NCBI GenBank assembly: GCA_009841335.1 | Contig: VXLY01000113.1 | Coordinates: 1 to 46,703 of the forward strand | From: Rhodothermaceae bacterium | GTDB lineage: Bacteria; Bacteroidota; Rhodothermia; Rhodothermales; Bin80 | Length of the DNA stretch: 46,703 nt | Direction: 5' to 3' | Part shown: positions 36,006 to 45,989 of the stretch, piece by piece | Position numbering within the stretch: position 1 is the stretch's first letter | How the letters are laid out: each line of letters opens with the position of its first letter | Translations under genes and position numbers: made by a program | The notes under the pieces: generated by a model | Database searches by the model: none | Told to the model about the DNA's origin: nothing | Seen by the model: the letters and a program-made list of their open reading frames with translations, nothing else

Positions 36006-36719
36006 TCATTCTGAACTGATTTCTAGATTCGCAACACTGAGCACAAAGAAGCCTTTACTATTCCTCCGCACAAGGTATAGACGATCAGCCGCGTCAATCC
36101 ACTTGATGCTGATGGACTCCATTACGCGAGCGTTTCCGTTTAACTCAGGGTTGTCGAATTGCAGCTGGCCATAGCCAACCAAGTCCCCATTCTGATTAAA
36201 TAGTTCCGCTTGTGGCTCAAAATCCTGTTTCAGTGGGGTCCGAACAGGGAAATGAAGGATCTCACCGGTGCTCAGGATAGCCACACCGTCACTCCGGCTG
36301 AGAATCCTCGCACGGTAAGTTTCAGTGGAGCGTGATAGCGTAACAGCACCCCGCTTTACGTCCTCGTTCGTATCAATGTCCTTCTTGCTCACGGGCATAA
36401 ACGATCTCTTGGGAACCGGCCCCCCTTTTAGCTTCTCCATGACCCACATGTCATTTGACCGTGTGTACCGGTAAATGTACCCACTGTACACGGTAGGAGC
36501 CAAGACTATGGTGTCCGTCCCATTGGTTGCCACCTTCATCCCACTGGGCGAGGTGGAAAACGCGTTCAGGAATGGATCGTCCAAGTCGTAGATATCACCC
36601 AATTGGGCGAAAGTCTCTAGTCGGTTAAAATCCATATCATGTGTATGAAGAACCCTGTCGTCCTTGATACTTGGGCCTCCTTCAGGATTTGGAAAAAGCG
36701 TCACATACATGAGCACAAA
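35949..36719. repeat. Long direct repeat, copy A (partner 45934-46703)
   Basis: This segment aligns with 45934-46703 at an offset of 9984-9985 bases. It covers the 3' two-thirds of a propeller gene and about 55 bases beyond its stop. From 36025 to 36266 the copies are identical over 242 bases; either side they differ at scattered positions. The true right end of the repeat lies beyond the window. Confidence 0.9.
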
Positions 36720-37184
36720 GGAATTGTCAAGAGACAGGATTGGCCTCGGCTGGATCGTCCTCCCGTCTTCTGCAAGAGACTTTGTTGCGAAGCTCTTGCC
36801 CATATCCGTGAAAATCGTGAGACGCCGGCTCATTCGGTCGGCCACAATTAGCCGGTCGTCGCCATCTACGTGCATGCCGAAGACTTCCCGCAATTCGCCT
36901 GGTCCTTCGCCTCTTTTGCCGACCGTAGTTACATATCGGCCATTCGCGTCAAAGACCCGAACAGCCGTGCTTCTTGCATCTTTGACGTAGATGTTACCTC
37001 GCGAGTCCGTGCGAATTATTTCGGGGTAATAAAAGAGGTTCTCGAATGGTGCCTCTTCGTCATCACCAATGATCAAGTGCTCGTGAAGCGTGAAGGACAA
37101 CGTCTGAGCCTGGGCGGTGACCAGCATGCTAGCGCCTATGGCAAGCGTAGCAAAAATTCGTCGCAAAGCAAGGTTAGCATTCAT
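36006..37184 (-). CDS. Secreted 6-bladed beta-propeller protein (paralogue A)
   Basis: A 392-residue protein with signal peptide MNANLALRRIFATLAIGASM to AQAQ. Six-bladed propeller repeats are seen, with the hallmark blade IYVKDARSTAVRVFDANGRY followed by GKRGEGPGEL. This GxGPGE turn is typical of the Bacteroidota 6-bladed propeller family. The C-terminal 80 residues are encoded by DNA identical to paralogue B at 45990. Function is unknown; such proteins are often surface or periplasmic binders. Confidence 0.82.
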   Translation of the reverse strand: MNANLALRRIFATLAIGASMLVTAQAQTLSFTLHEHLIIGDDEEAPFENLFYYPEIIRTDSRGNIYVKDARSTAVRVFDANGRYVTTVGKRGEGPGELREVFGMHVDGDDRLIVADRMSRRLTIFTDMGKSFATKSLAEDGRTIQPRPILSLDNSFVLMYVTLFPNPEGGPSIKDDRVLHTHDMDFNRLETFAQLGDIYDLDDPFLNAFSTSPSGMKVATNGTDTIVLAPTVYSGYIYRYTRSNDMWVMEKLKGGPVPKRSFMPVSKKDIDTNEDVKRGAVTLSRSTETYRARILSRSDGVAILSTGEILHFPVRTPLKQDFEPQAELFNQNGDLVGYGQLQFDNPELNGNARVMESISIKWIDAADRLYLVRRNSKGFFVLSVANLEISSE

Positions 37185-37277
37185 ATCTACCTAGTGCAGT
37201 TGTGGGGGCGACGAGGCGATGGAATACCAAACATCGGCGGATTATTTCCCAATGCTGTCCACCGTATCGCAATCAGA

Positions 37278-37790
37278 CTATAGAATAATGCCAACACGAA
37301 CAGGGATCTGCATATCCACTGCCGAACGTGCTACAACCAGCGCGGGCGTTATCTCCAGATAGACCGAAGTGGCTTGGAGCCCAAATACCCAGCCGATACC
37401 GGCTTCAACAATTGGGCCTGACTCGTCTTTTTCGGTATCGCCGGCCAGCGGTAGATAAGCACCCAGTCCAGCAACCAGGTACGGTGAGCGCGGAGCCGCA
37501 GTGTTCATTGTGACTATAAGCGAAATACTCGGGCTGATAAAATAAGCAGCACCGTCACGCCCCTGGAAGACATAATTGACAAAGCTAGCCCCGGCGGAGA
37601 TTGAGAGATCGGGATTTATCGGAAAGGCGAGTCGGGTATCAAGGCCAAGACCAAACGGATTTGCACCTGTACTTCCGACGACACCCATACCCACACCGAC
37701 CCGGGGGCGAACTAGCTGTGAGTATGAAGCGGGAACGATCAAAAGCAGGACGGTCAGGCAAATAAGAATTCTGATGGAACCCAAACGCAT
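37278..37790 (-). CDS. Small outer-membrane beta-barrel-like protein
   Basis: A 170-residue protein with signal peptide MRLGSIRILICLTVLLLIVP to SYSQ, which selects this start over one 44 codons upstream. The mature part is made of alternating hydrophobic strands rich in glycine (GVGMGVVGSTGANPFGLGLD, YLVAGLGAYLPLAG) and ends in a hydrophobic strand (RVGIIL), as in 8-stranded outer-membrane barrels. The ligand or role is unknown. Confidence 0.65.
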   Translation of the reverse strand: MRLGSIRILICLTVLLLIVPASYSQLVRPRVGVGMGVVGSTGANPFGLGLDTRLAFPINPDLSISAGASFVNYVFQGRDGAAYFISPSISLIVTMNTAAPRSPYLVAGLGAYLPLAGDTEKDESGPIVEAGIGWVFGLQATSVYLEITPALVVARSAVDMQIPVRVGIIL

Positions 37791-38060
37791 AATGTGTAGC
37801 TGAGTGCAGCTGATTAGTTGACACTGATCCAACCCAAGGCATTCGGCTTTGTTGCGAATGAACCAGCGTTCTGTCCATAGTGTACGAACGCGCGGCGGGC
37901 CACATACCTTACGGAGAGTCAACCCTGTTGGTGGCTCGATTCCAATATCTTTCCCCGAACAGCACTGCAGTATAAGATTTAAGTTTAAGGTGTGAGTTTC
38001 AGCGAAACATCACAACAGTTAGATTACCGTACAAACCCTAACCTATTTCAGATTAAAACG

Positions 38061-39263
38061 ATGCCCGTGAATGTAGACGACGTACTTTATTTCGAAGACA
38101 CATTAAGCGAAGAAGAGTGTCTGATTCAACAATTGGCCAGACGATATGCACAGGAAAAACTTGAACCGCGTGCGCTAGAAGGCAATCAGGATGAGGTTTT
38201 TCACACGGAAATTGCACGGGAGATGGGGGAGATCGGGCTTTTGGGAGCATTCATTCCTGAAGAATTTGGCGGCGCCGAAGTCAGCTACACAGCCTATGGG
38301 CTGGTAGCTAGGGAGCTGGAGCGCGTTGATTCGGGGTACCGTTCGTTCATGTCCGTACAGTCCTCGCTTGTCATGTTGCCGATCTGGAGATTCGGCACAG
38401 ATGAGCAACGTAATACATTTCTTCCGCGACTGGCAACGGGAGAGCTGATTGGGTGTTTCGGCCTAACCGAACCCAATCATGGTTCTGATCCTGGTTCCAT
38501 GGAAACCACCGCACTTCGGGTTTCTGGAGGCTGGAGACTGAACGGAGCAAAGATGTGGATCACCAATTCTCCTATTGCAGATCTAGCTGTAGTGTGGGCG
38601 AAAGCGAAGGAGTCGGTCGATGATCCTGGTGTGATTCGAGGATTCATTATCGAGCGGGGAAGCAAAGGCTTAACGACACCGAAGACTGGGCATAAGATGA
38701 GTCTCCGGGCCTCACTCACGGGAGAGATTGTGCTGCATGATGTATTTGTTCCTGATTCAAGGGTTTTTCCAGAGGTTACTGGATTGCGTGGACCATTTAC
38801 CTGCCTTAACAGTGCCCGTTACGGGATCGTGTGGGGAGCATGTGGGGCTGCAGAAAACTGTTTTCAAAGGGCGCGACAATACGTTATGGAGCGACACCAG
38901 TTTGGTCACCCACTCGGGGCTATGCAACTCGTGCAGACAAAACTGGCCAATATGATAACCAGCATTACCCAGATGCAGCTTTTAGCCTGGCGTCTGGGGA
39001 AACTGATGGATGCGGGGCGTGCCATACCCGAAATGGTTTCTATGGCCAAACGTAATAATTGCAACACCGCACTGGAGATTGCAAGAACTGCCCGTGATAT
39101 GCTGGGAGGAAATGGAATCAGCGGAGAGTTTCGGGTGATTCATCATATGGTCAACCTGGAGAGCGTCAATACATATGAGGGGACCTATGACATACATGGC
39201 CTGATACTTGGACGTGCAATCACGGGAGTTCAGGCCTTTGTTCCGCTTGGGAATGATGTGTGA
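38061..39263 (+). CDS. gcdH: Acyl-CoA dehydrogenase, probable glutaryl-CoA dehydrogenase
   Basis: A 400-residue flavoenzyme of the acyl-CoA dehydrogenase fold. The catalytic base is Glu373 in [20 protein letters not shown], the form seen in glutaryl-CoA dehydrogenases. The helix [17 protein letters not shown] is also characteristic. FAD-binding loops are seen in [14 protein letters not shown] and [16 protein letters not shown]. The enzyme oxidises and decarboxylates glutaryl-CoA to crotonyl-CoA in lysine and tryptophan breakdown. I chose the ATG at 38061 because it aligns with known N-termini; a GTG at 37992 would add 23 residues. It is monocistronic. Confidence 0.88.
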   Translation: MPVNVDDVLYFEDTLSEEECLIQQLARRYAQEKLEPRALEGNQDEVFHTEIAREMGEIGLLGAFIPEEFGGAEVSYTAYGLVARELERVDSGYRSFMSVQSSLVMLPIWRFGTDEQRNTFLPRLATGELIGCFGLTEPNHGSDPGSMETTALRVSGGWRLNGAKMWITNSPIADLAVVWAKAKESVDDPGVIRGFIIERGSKGLTTPKTGHKMSLRASLTGEIVLHDVFVPDSRVFPEVTGLRGPFTCLNSARYGIVWGACGAAENCFQRARQYVMERHQFGHPLGAMQLVQTKLANMITSITQMQLLAWRLGKLMDAGRAIPEMVSMAKRNNCNTALEIARTARDMLGGNGISGEFRVIHHMVNLESVNTYEGTYDIHGLILGRAITGVQAFVPLGNDV

Positions 39264-39286
39264 TTGCGGTTAGGTTACGACCTTCA

Positions 39287-39315
39287 CCGGAAACACAATA
39301 GCGTGTTGGAACCGG
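39287..39315. terminator. Imperfect stem-loop between convergent genes
   Basis: ccgg plus aacac pair with gtgtt plus ccgg across a 6-base loop, with a bulge. It lies in the 69-base gap between gcdH and the asparagine-synthetase-like gene, so it could end transcripts from both sides. No T-run. Confidence 0.25.
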
Positions 39316-39332
39316 TCAGAGACCTCCAAAGC

Positions 39333-41012
39333 TTAGCTGTTCTCCCGGCTCAGCATGCTTCTCCAAGCTTCAAAAGCGAGCCACCAGTCCAGTTGTCCGA
39401 TGTAGCTGGTATCACCGCTGGCGAAGCTATCGGCCATAAGCTGTAGCTTCGCCTGATCGTATGCATCGCAGTCTTGTACGGAGGCGCTGTGCAGCACGTC
39501 CAACAGGAACTCACGTACATGGCCAATAAAATCCCGCGGGCGTGGATCACAATAGGCCAATCCTATCTTCTTTTTTGCCCGGGTATACGCGAGGGAACTG
39601 ACCGTCCCCAGACCAAATGGATATCGCACTGTACCTTTTACCAGAGGCTGATGTGTCAGAGCGAAAGCATCTTTTCGAACAAGTTTTCGCAACAGTCGTC
39701 CGTGCCAGCGGAGTCGGAGAGGAACCTGAAACAACGCTCGGAGCACCGAGGGCTGTGCATACGGCATAAATGAAACACACACGTTATCCAGATAATTCTG
39801 CTCGTGCCCAAAGAAGTTTGGCAACCGTGATTGAACGCTGAGTAGGTCAGCCTTATCAGCTGTGGTCATTGATGCGGGGAGGCGTTGCCAACAGGCATTG
39901 AACTCATCTTCGGCGCCGCTAGTCATGATTTTGTGCACATCTGGTGCAAAAAAATCAGCTTTTCCTGCAAGTATGCGGGGCAAAGTTGTCTGTGCTTTGC
40001 CCAGATTTAAGGTTCGCCTGAACACGATTTGGTTCATGAGTTGTCGGCGTGCGATCTCTCCGAAACCACCATCCAGAATGCCTAGACCTGTTTCGTGTAA
40101 TCTGCCGTAAGCAATGCGCTCGATAGTAGCGGAAGCAGGAGTGATCACCTGGGTTAATGCGACCCGTTCACGCAGCAGGTCAATACAATCCGCGATTTCC
40201 GGCAGCTGAATCTGGAAGTATTCATGTTCAACCTCAGCAATGCGGGCCAGGTCAGTTGAAACCTGTACATCAGGATGATCGGGAGGGCCCCAGACATGCG
40301 TTTTACGGAATTTGCCGAGTGCAAGCAATGCACGCGAATCCAGTCCGCCTGACAGCCCCAAACTCCATTGATTCGGTCCACTTACCTGGATTGCTTTTTG
40401 AAGGGCGTGTTTATATCCTTCTCCGTTACGATCAAGTTGCGTGGTCGTACAGCTCCATGGTCGCAGGCTTACCTTCAAGCGCCCTTGCTCCACCACAGCG
40501 CATCCGCCAGCACCGAGGCGGATGGTTTTTTTTACAAGACTGGTTGTATCCAGTGAGTTTGCAAGGAGCCATTGTGTTCCAAACTTTGCGTAGTCTACCT
40601 CCAGGGGGCCCGCGTACTGAACAAGCCAGTCAAGCCGTGTACTGAAAAACACTCCGTCTGCATGTTCTAGGAGGTGAACAGTTCGAGTGCCGGTGCTATC
40701 TGTGAACAGCTCTACTTTGCCGGGTTGCCAGCGCAGGACAACAAAGTGTCCGTCCAGATCTGCCAGATCGGTATTGGTTTGGGCCAGGAGGGCAGCCCAG
40801 TCTTTATCTTGCAGGATGCCGTCATCACGAATTCCAACACCCGTAACGAAAAAGGCGCCGCCGCCCAGAAGTTTTCCACCAGAGCAGGTCTCAACAGGAC
40901 CTCCTGCCTGTGCGTGCAGATTCGGTTCCCGAATGTTAACCCGGGCCTGGTCATGCTGAATAGCCAGTTTTGCAGGTTTTGATGCACCCGCAAAACCTGT
41001 CAGCCAGCCCAT
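39333..41012 (-). CDS. Asparagine-synthetase-like protein lacking the glutaminase cysteine
   Basis: A 559-residue protein. Residues about 60-175 resemble the N-terminal Ntn fold of asparagine synthetase B (LADLDGHFVVLRWQPGKVEL, FFSTRLDWLV), but the expected catalytic Cys2 is absent: the product starts MGWLTGFAG. Residues about 215 onward form the ATP-pyrophosphatase domain, with the PP-loop SGGLDSR at 221-227. The C-terminal part is long and basic. Such proteins activate a carboxylate with ATP and can make amides in specialised metabolism, as beta-lactam synthetase does. I prefer the ATG at 41012, 4 bases after the ppdK stop; an earlier start at 41072 overlaps ppdK. The two are very likely co-transcribed. 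The substrate is unknown. Confidence 0.72.
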   Translation of the reverse strand: MGWLTGFAGASKPAKLAIQHDQARVNIREPNLHAQAGGPVETCSGGKLLGGGAFFVTGVGIRDDGILQDKDWAALLAQTNTDLADLDGHFVVLRWQPGKVELFTDSTGTRTVHLLEHADGVFFSTRLDWLVQYAGPLEVDYAKFGTQWLLANSLDTTSLVKKTIRLGAGGCAVVEQGRLKVSLRPWSCTTTQLDRNGEGYKHALQKAIQVSGPNQWSLGLSGGLDSRALLALGKFRKTHVWGPPDHPDVQVSTDLARIAEVEHEYFQIQLPEIADCIDLLRERVALTQVITPASATIERIAYGRLHETGLGILDGGFGEIARRQLMNQIVFRRTLNLGKAQTTLPRILAGKADFFAPDVHKIMTSGAEDEFNACWQRLPASMTTADKADLLSVQSRLPNFFGHEQNYLDNVCVSFMPYAQPSVLRALFQVPLRLRWHGRLLRKLVRKDAFALTHQPLVKGTVRYPFGLGTVSSLAYTRAKKKIGLAYCDPRPRDFIGHVREFLLDVLHSASVQDCDAYDQAKLQLMADSFASGDTSYIGQLDWWLAFEAWRSMLSRENS

Positions 41013-41016
41013 GATC

Positions 41017-43653
41017 TCATGCCATATTTTCCAAGTGTGCCTGGGCTGCTGATAAGCGGGCAATAGGAACACGGAAAGGTGAACAGGAAACGTAATCCAG
41101 GCCTAGGCGATAGCAGAACCCAACCGAACTTGGCTCACCCCCGTGCTCACCGCAGATCCCTACTTTCAAGGTTGAGTTGGCGCCCCTACCATGCTCGGTT
41201 GCCATTTGAACAAGTTGTCCAACCCCCTCCTGGTCAAGCGTTTGGAATGGATCATCGCGTAGGATTTTTTGCTCCACATAGCCGGGCAGAAATTTACCGG
41301 CGTCATCGCGGCTGTATCCAAAGCACATTTGGGTCAGATCATTGGTACCGAAGGAGAAAAAGTCAGCCGTTTTTGCTATTTCTGCAGCAGTTAGCGCGGC
41401 TCGCGGAACCTCAATCATAGTGCCGATCAGATATTCAACTCTGGTTCCAGTTTCCTCAAATACGGTTTCTGCGGTCTGCTGGATAAGTTCTTTCTGGTTG
41501 ACGAACTCCTGTACAGTTCCAATTAGAGGCACCATTATTTCCGGCTTTGGATCAACACCCTCTCCCTTGACTTCTACCGCGGCTTCAATGATGGCTCTTG
41601 CCTGCATCGCGGTAATCTCTGGGTAGGTAATTCCAAGCCGACAGCCGCGGTGCCCCAGCATAGGATTGAATTCATGAAGTTCGGCGATTTTTGCTTCAAC
41701 TTCAGCGAGTGATACGCCCATGAGTTGCGCCATTTCTGATTTGCCGGCTTGATCATGGGGGAGGAACTCGTGCAGCGGTGGATCCAGCAGGCGGATTGTG
41801 ATTGGCATTCCCGGCATCGCACGGAAGATTCCGGCAAAATCGTCTCTCTGGAAGGGAAGCAGCTTGGCGAGCGCAGACTCACGGGCCTCCTCGGACTTGG
41901 CCAGAATCATTTCCCTGACAGACAAAATGCGATTGCCCTCAAAGAACATGTGCTCCGTACGGCAGAGGCCGATGCCCTCCGCCCCGAACGAAATTGCTTT
42001 TGCGGCATCCTCAGGCGTATCGGCGTTAGTTCGCACACCCATGGGGCGGATCTCATCGGCCCATTCCATGAAGGTTGCAAAGTCTTCACTCATCTGAGCG
42101 CTTACCAGCTCCTGTGCGCCATGAATAACCTCTCCCGACGAGCCGTTGATGCTGATCCAGTCTCCTTCCTTAACTGCGGTACCATTCGCAACGAAGGATT
42201 TGTCTGCATAATTGATCACGACATCTCCACAGCCTGCAACGCAGGGTTTGCCCCAGCCGCGTGCGACTACTGCGGCATGACTTGTCATGCCGCCCCGGGA
42301 GGTTAGTATACCCTGCGCCGCATCCATGCCGCCTACATCCTCTGGACTCGTTTCGATACGGACCAGGATGACTTTTTTGCCATCCTGTGCCCAGGCCTCG
42401 GCGTTGTCAGCACTGAACACCACCTGTCCCACTGCAGCTCCCGGAGAGGCCGGAAGTCCAGTCGCCATCACATCATCACGGTATGCGACTTCGTCCTTGA
42501 AACCAGGATGCAACAGTTGATCGAGGTGTCTTGGCTCGACGAGTTTCCTAACAGCATTCTCTTTGTCAGTGATACCCTCTTTAACTAGGTCCACCGCAGT
42601 GCGCAACGCTGCACGTCCGGTCCGTTTACCATCACGCGTTTGCAGGATATAAAGCGATCCGTCCTGGATCGTGAACTCTATATCCTGCATATTCTGGTAA
42701 TGTTTTTCGAGATTCGTGGTCATTCGGACCAAATCTTTATGTGGCTGAGGAAATTCTTCGGCCATCTCCGAGATCGGCTTCGGTGTGCGAATTCCAGCCA
42801 CAACATCTTCTCCCTGAGCGTTGACGAGAAACTCGCCATAGAGTTCTCTCTCCCCAGTGGCAGGATTGCGTGTAAAGCAAACACCGGTTCCACTAGTATC
42901 ACCCATATTGCCATAGACCATAACTTGCACATTGACGGCAGTGCCCAAAAGGCCTGTAATCTTGTTGATTTGGCGATACTTGCGGGCACGTGGAATATCC
43001 CACGAGTTAAAAACTGCGTTTATGGAGTGCTTGAGTTGTACCTGCGGGTCAGTTGGGAATGCGTGACCGGCATGTGATTCGTACAGGTTTTTGAATGACT
43101 GCACCAGACGTTTCAGGTCATCCGCGTCCAACTCCAAATCCTCTGTAACCCCCTTGGCTTTCTTCATTGAGTCGATGGCCTCCTCAAAGTAGTGGTGATG
43201 TACGCCCATGACTACATCACCAAACATGTCAATAAACCGGCGGTACGCGTCGTAGGCAAAGCGCTCATTACCGCTTTCCCGTGCGAGTCCAGAAACAACC
43301 TCGTCGTTTAGCCCCAGATTGAGTACGGTATCCATCATACCGGGCATTGATTGTGCAGCCCCGCTTCGAACAGAGACGAGGAGGGGTTTGTCTGGATCTC
43401 CAATTGTGCGTCCTAATGCATTCTCGAGGTGGTGTATGGCGTCTTGTATCTGGGCATCCAGACCTTCGGGCCAGCAGTGATTGTCACTGTAGTAGCGACA
43501 GGCTTCGGTAGTTATCGTGAAGCCGGGGGGAACCGGTAGGCCAATGGCGCTCATCTCTGCCAAATTGGCTCCCTTCCCGCCAAGTAAGGCTCTCATTTCT
43601 TTTGATCCTTCGGTGGCTCCGCCTCCGAAGCGATACACGTATTGGGTGGACAT
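41017..43653 (-). CDS. ppdK: Pyruvate, phosphate dikinase
   Basis: An 878-residue PPDK, full length. The N-terminal ATP-grasp domain begins [20 protein letters not shown]. The phosphohistidine is His459 in [15 protein letters not shown], and the C-terminal PEP/pyruvate barrel has [20 protein letters not shown] and [13 protein letters not shown] with the catalytic cysteine. The enzyme converts pyruvate, ATP and phosphate reversibly to phosphoenolpyruvate, AMP and pyrophosphate. Its stop lies 4 bases before the asparagine-synthetase-like gene. I see no regulatory protein gene beside it. Confidence 0.97.
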   Translation of the reverse strand: MSTQYVYRFGGGATEGSKEMRALLGGKGANLAEMSAIGLPVPPGFTITTEACRYYSDNHCWPEGLDAQIQDAIHHLENALGRTIGDPDKPLLVSVRSGAAQSMPGMMDTVLNLGLNDEVVSGLARESGNERFAYDAYRRFIDMFGDVVMGVHHHYFEEAIDSMKKAKGVTEDLELDADDLKRLVQSFKNLYESHAGHAFPTDPQVQLKHSINAVFNSWDIPRARKYRQINKITGLLGTAVNVQVMVYGNMGDTSGTGVCFTRNPATGERELYGEFLVNAQGEDVVAGIRTPKPISEMAEEFPQPHKDLVRMTTNLEKHYQNMQDIEFTIQDGSLYILQTRDGKRTGRAALRTAVDLVKEGITDKENAVRKLVEPRHLDQLLHPGFKDEVAYRDDVMATGLPASPGAAVGQVVFSADNAEAWAQDGKKVILVRIETSPEDVGGMDAAQGILTSRGGMTSHAAVVARGWGKPCVAGCGDVVINYADKSFVANGTAVKEGDWISINGSSGEVIHGAQELVSAQMSEDFATFMEWADEIRPMGVRTNADTPEDAAKAISFGAEGIGLCRTEHMFFEGNRILSVREMILAKSEEARESALAKLLPFQRDDFAGIFRAMPGMPITIRLLDPPLHEFLPHDQAGKSEMAQLMGVSLAEVEAKIAELHEFNPMLGHRGCRLGITYPEITAMQARAIIEAAVEVKGEGVDPKPEIMVPLIGTVQEFVNQKELIQQTAETVFEETGTRVEYLIGTMIEVPRAALTAAEIAKTADFFSFGTNDLTQMCFGYSRDDAGKFLPGYVEQKILRDDPFQTLDQEGVGQLVQMATEHGRGANSTLKVGICGEHGGEPSSVGFCYRLGLDYVSCSPFRVPIARLSAAQAHLENMA

Positions 43654-43977
43654 TCCAAGCGTTAGATTGTAGGTTGAATAGCGATTTGCATACAGCGGGG
43701 TAATTTACTTCAAAACTTCGGATCTACCGCAGAAGATTTAATTGAAATCGATTACTGTCTGAAATCGCTGAATGATCGCGGGCGGTGTAGTCTTACAAAT
43801 CCTGTGACGCTTAGGTAGCTGTGGAAGACATTCTCACCGGCCAAATTCGCTAAATCCGTAGACTAGTAGACCGAGCTCGTGAGAAGTGCCCTTTGCGTCG
43901 CGCGTCCTTGCCGGCGAAACTTTTGATTGTCCCCCGAGAAGAAGCCTCACCGTCGCTGAACAGCCAGATCTGGCGCC
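43654..43977. promoter_or_regulatory. Divergent intergenic region between ppdK and a propeller gene
   Basis: About 320 bases without a gene. It must hold the promoters of ppdK and the propeller gene. Two palindromes sit directly ahead of the propeller start: ccagatctgg (43964-43973) and ggcgcc (43972-43977). Nothing else stands out. Confidence 0.35.
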
Positions 43978-45135
43978 ATGGTCAATTGGAAAACAAACTC
44001 CATAAGCGTTGTTGTCGCGTGCGCTTTTGCTCCTTTTTTTTTGATCTTTTCAGTTGTCCTTATCAGTACCGCCAACGGTATGCTGATGCAGGGCCAGGGA
44101 GTAACGCTTACCGAAGCCTCACGCATTGGTGACGAAGCTGCCGGTGATACGATGCTGCTTGGCGGGGTCATTCAGGTTAGCGCGGACTCGGAGGGGAAAG
44201 TCTATATAGTAGAGTCTTCATTCAGCGGAATTCATGTGTTTTCTGCTGTTGGCGATCATATAACATCTATCGGAAGATCGGGGGCCGGCCCTGGAGAGTT
44301 TCAGAATCCACCTCAGATTTATGTTGGTCGCAACGATACGCTTTATGCATTTGATTTTTGGCCGCGCCGTCTCTCCGTGTTCTCTCCAGAAAGCCACAAA
44401 CTTGAGTACAGTCTTTCATTGGGGAGTTCAAATGATGCCTGCCCACCAACTCTGTTGTTGGGTGTAGAGCCAGAGGGGTATGTCCTGATCTGCTCCGAGA
44501 GTGTAGCCTCACCGTCGGAAGCACACGTGACACGGTACCATCGCGTTTATGTGCAGAACCGGGCCGGCCGGGTCGTTTCCGAGTCGATTGCTGTGCTACC
44601 AGTCCGCGAAGAGTTGATACACACCACGCATGATACAATGCAATTCCACTCACTCAGATTTGGCCGTTCACCACACTTTGTCTATGCACTTGGTGGCTCT
44701 CTGTACTATGCGTGGAATGACGCTATTTCTATTCAGGTCGTTGGTCTGGATGGCACTCTTCAAGATGCAATCAAGGTTTCGCATGAGCCAGTTCAATTAA
44801 CACGCAAGGAGCGGGATGATGCATTGGCCTACTACAGTGCTCTCAACCCCCCTTTCGATAACCTCGGGCGCGCCAGATTGCCCGCGACCAAACCGGCGTT
44901 TTCATATTTCCTCGTTGACGATCTTGACAGGCTTTGGGTTAGCCTGAGCACGCGCGAAGATGCATCGGAGACTGAATGGTTGATTGTGGATCAACAGGGA
45001 CAGGTCATCGCTTCGACCATGTTGTCTAGCCAGATGCGACCAATGAGAATACGAGGAAACCGTGTCTATGGAAGACTTATCGACTCCGATACCCGTGTTC
45101 ACATGGTGGTTGTTTGGGATATGGCCATCCACTGA
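43978..45135 (+). CDS. Secreted 6-bladed beta-propeller protein
   Basis: A 385-residue protein with a hydrophobic N-terminal signal (VVVACAFAPFFLIFSVVLIS). Propeller blades are evident: VYIVESSFSGIHVFSAVG followed by SIGRSGAGPGEFQNP, then DTLYAFDFWPRRLSVFSP. The GxGPGEF turn links it to the 6-bladed propeller family of the genes at 36006 and 45990, but it is more diverged. Opposite orientation to those two. Function is unknown. Confidence 0.8.
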   Translation: MVNWKTNSISVVVACAFAPFFLIFSVVLISTANGMLMQGQGVTLTEASRIGDEAAGDTMLLGGVIQVSADSEGKVYIVESSFSGIHVFSAVGDHITSIGRSGAGPGEFQNPPQIYVGRNDTLYAFDFWPRRLSVFSPESHKLEYSLSLGSSNDACPPTLLLGVEPEGYVLICSESVASPSEAHVTRYHRVYVQNRAGRVVSESIAVLPVREELIHTTHDTMQFHSLRFGRSPHFVYALGGSLYYAWNDAISIQVVGLDGTLQDAIKVSHEPVQLTRKERDDALAYYSALNPPFDNLGRARLPATKPAFSYFLVDDLDRLWVSLSTREDASETEWLIVDQQGQVIASTMLSSQMRPMRIRGNRVYGRLIDSDTRVHMVVVWDMAIH

Positions 45136-45283
45136 GTCTCGTCTTAGTCCGAGTATGGTCAATGTCGTTTGTTTGACAATTAAGCCTCAACGTGGCGATT
45201 TTCGTCCATGATTGGTGCGGACTCCCCATACCAATCTTATGGTTCCAGTGATGCAGAACCTCAAAGTTAAGTATTCTATTGCT

Positions 45284-45309
45284 GGATGATCCGGTTTGCC
45301 GGATCATCC
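45284..45309. repeat. Strong 11-bp inverted repeat at the end of the transposase remnant
   Basis: ggatgatccgg (45284-45294) and ccggatcatcc (45299-45309) form a perfect 11-bp stem with loop tttg. It coincides with the C-terminal end of the broken transposase. It may be a terminator-like hairpin or part of an insertion-sequence end; no T-run follows on either strand. Confidence 0.55.
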
Positions 45310-45858
45310 GTAGGAGTTGGTTCACGGCGAGCACTACCACACCAAACATCAGATGACATTGGACTTCTGACGGCCAGTACCCGGACATGACGTGCACCAA
45401 ATTCGACCTTAGAGACGTCCAAAGGCACACTCCGCCGTCAAATGTTCCTGATATCGGCCCCGTTCCGGTAGCGTAAACCCTGCATTGTACCGCGCCTGCT
45501 GCTCTTGGCCATAGTCCGCTATTCGATTGCGCTGTTTCGTGTCAGTGAACGGGACATGCTTCAATTCCGCACCGCGAGCACGAATCTCTTTTGCATCATA
45601 CCTACTGCCCATCAGGTTATAGCAATTGGTCACCCGTTGCCGCGTCATGGTCACCAATGGGATGGCCACCTGACTATCGTGCTTCAATGCAGATGAATCG
45701 ATACAACTGACCGGACCCTCTCCGTTCGCCATATCCATGTGCAGTTTATACCCGGTCCATGTCAGCGTAGATATTTTCAGGTTTTTCTTACATCCCACCG
45801 TGCAGTCCTTGAGTAAATCGTCCAGCATCCGCTCCTGCTGAGCAACGTAGGGAAACAA
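45300..45858 (-). pseudogene. IS4/IS5-type DDE transposase remnant, N-terminally truncated and frameshifted
   Basis: On the minus strand, 45858-45409 reads the middle of a DDE transposase: WTGYKLHMDMANGEGPVSCI, then HDSQVAIPLVTMTRQRVTN and YQEHLTAECAFGRL, matching the class that runs HDSQ, then MD-AYDA, then HVPIID. It then hits a stop. The expected continuation (VQCHLMFGVVVLAVNQLLRM) is read from about 45367 to 45300 in another frame, so a frameshift separates the two parts. Several motif positions are altered (YNLMGSRYDA, HVPFTD), and the N-terminal third and the first Asp region are missing. The element is inactive. It sits between two propeller genes, beside copy B of the direct repeat. 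Confidence 0.82.
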
Positions 45859-45989
45859 TGGATTTCAATTCACAATGAAACAATGCCGAGCAGAATCCTG
45901 CACGTAACGGCCTGATGACTATTGGCATCCGAATTAACCCATTTATTGACTCGTGCACTCGTCCTGCAAAGTTTCAGCGAAAGCGCGAC
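45859..45989. other. Short gene-free gap between transposase remnant and propeller gene
   Basis: About 130 bases. The part from 45934 is homologous to 35949-36005 downstream of paralogue A. The sequence acaatgg...acaatg around 45855-45886 contains a short duplicated motif (aaacaatg), which could be a trace of the insertion. Confidence 0.3.

Noticed and set aside
41749-42306. 185-codon plus-strand frame inside ppdK
   Set aside because: Shadow of a highly conserved enzyme in the opposite strand.
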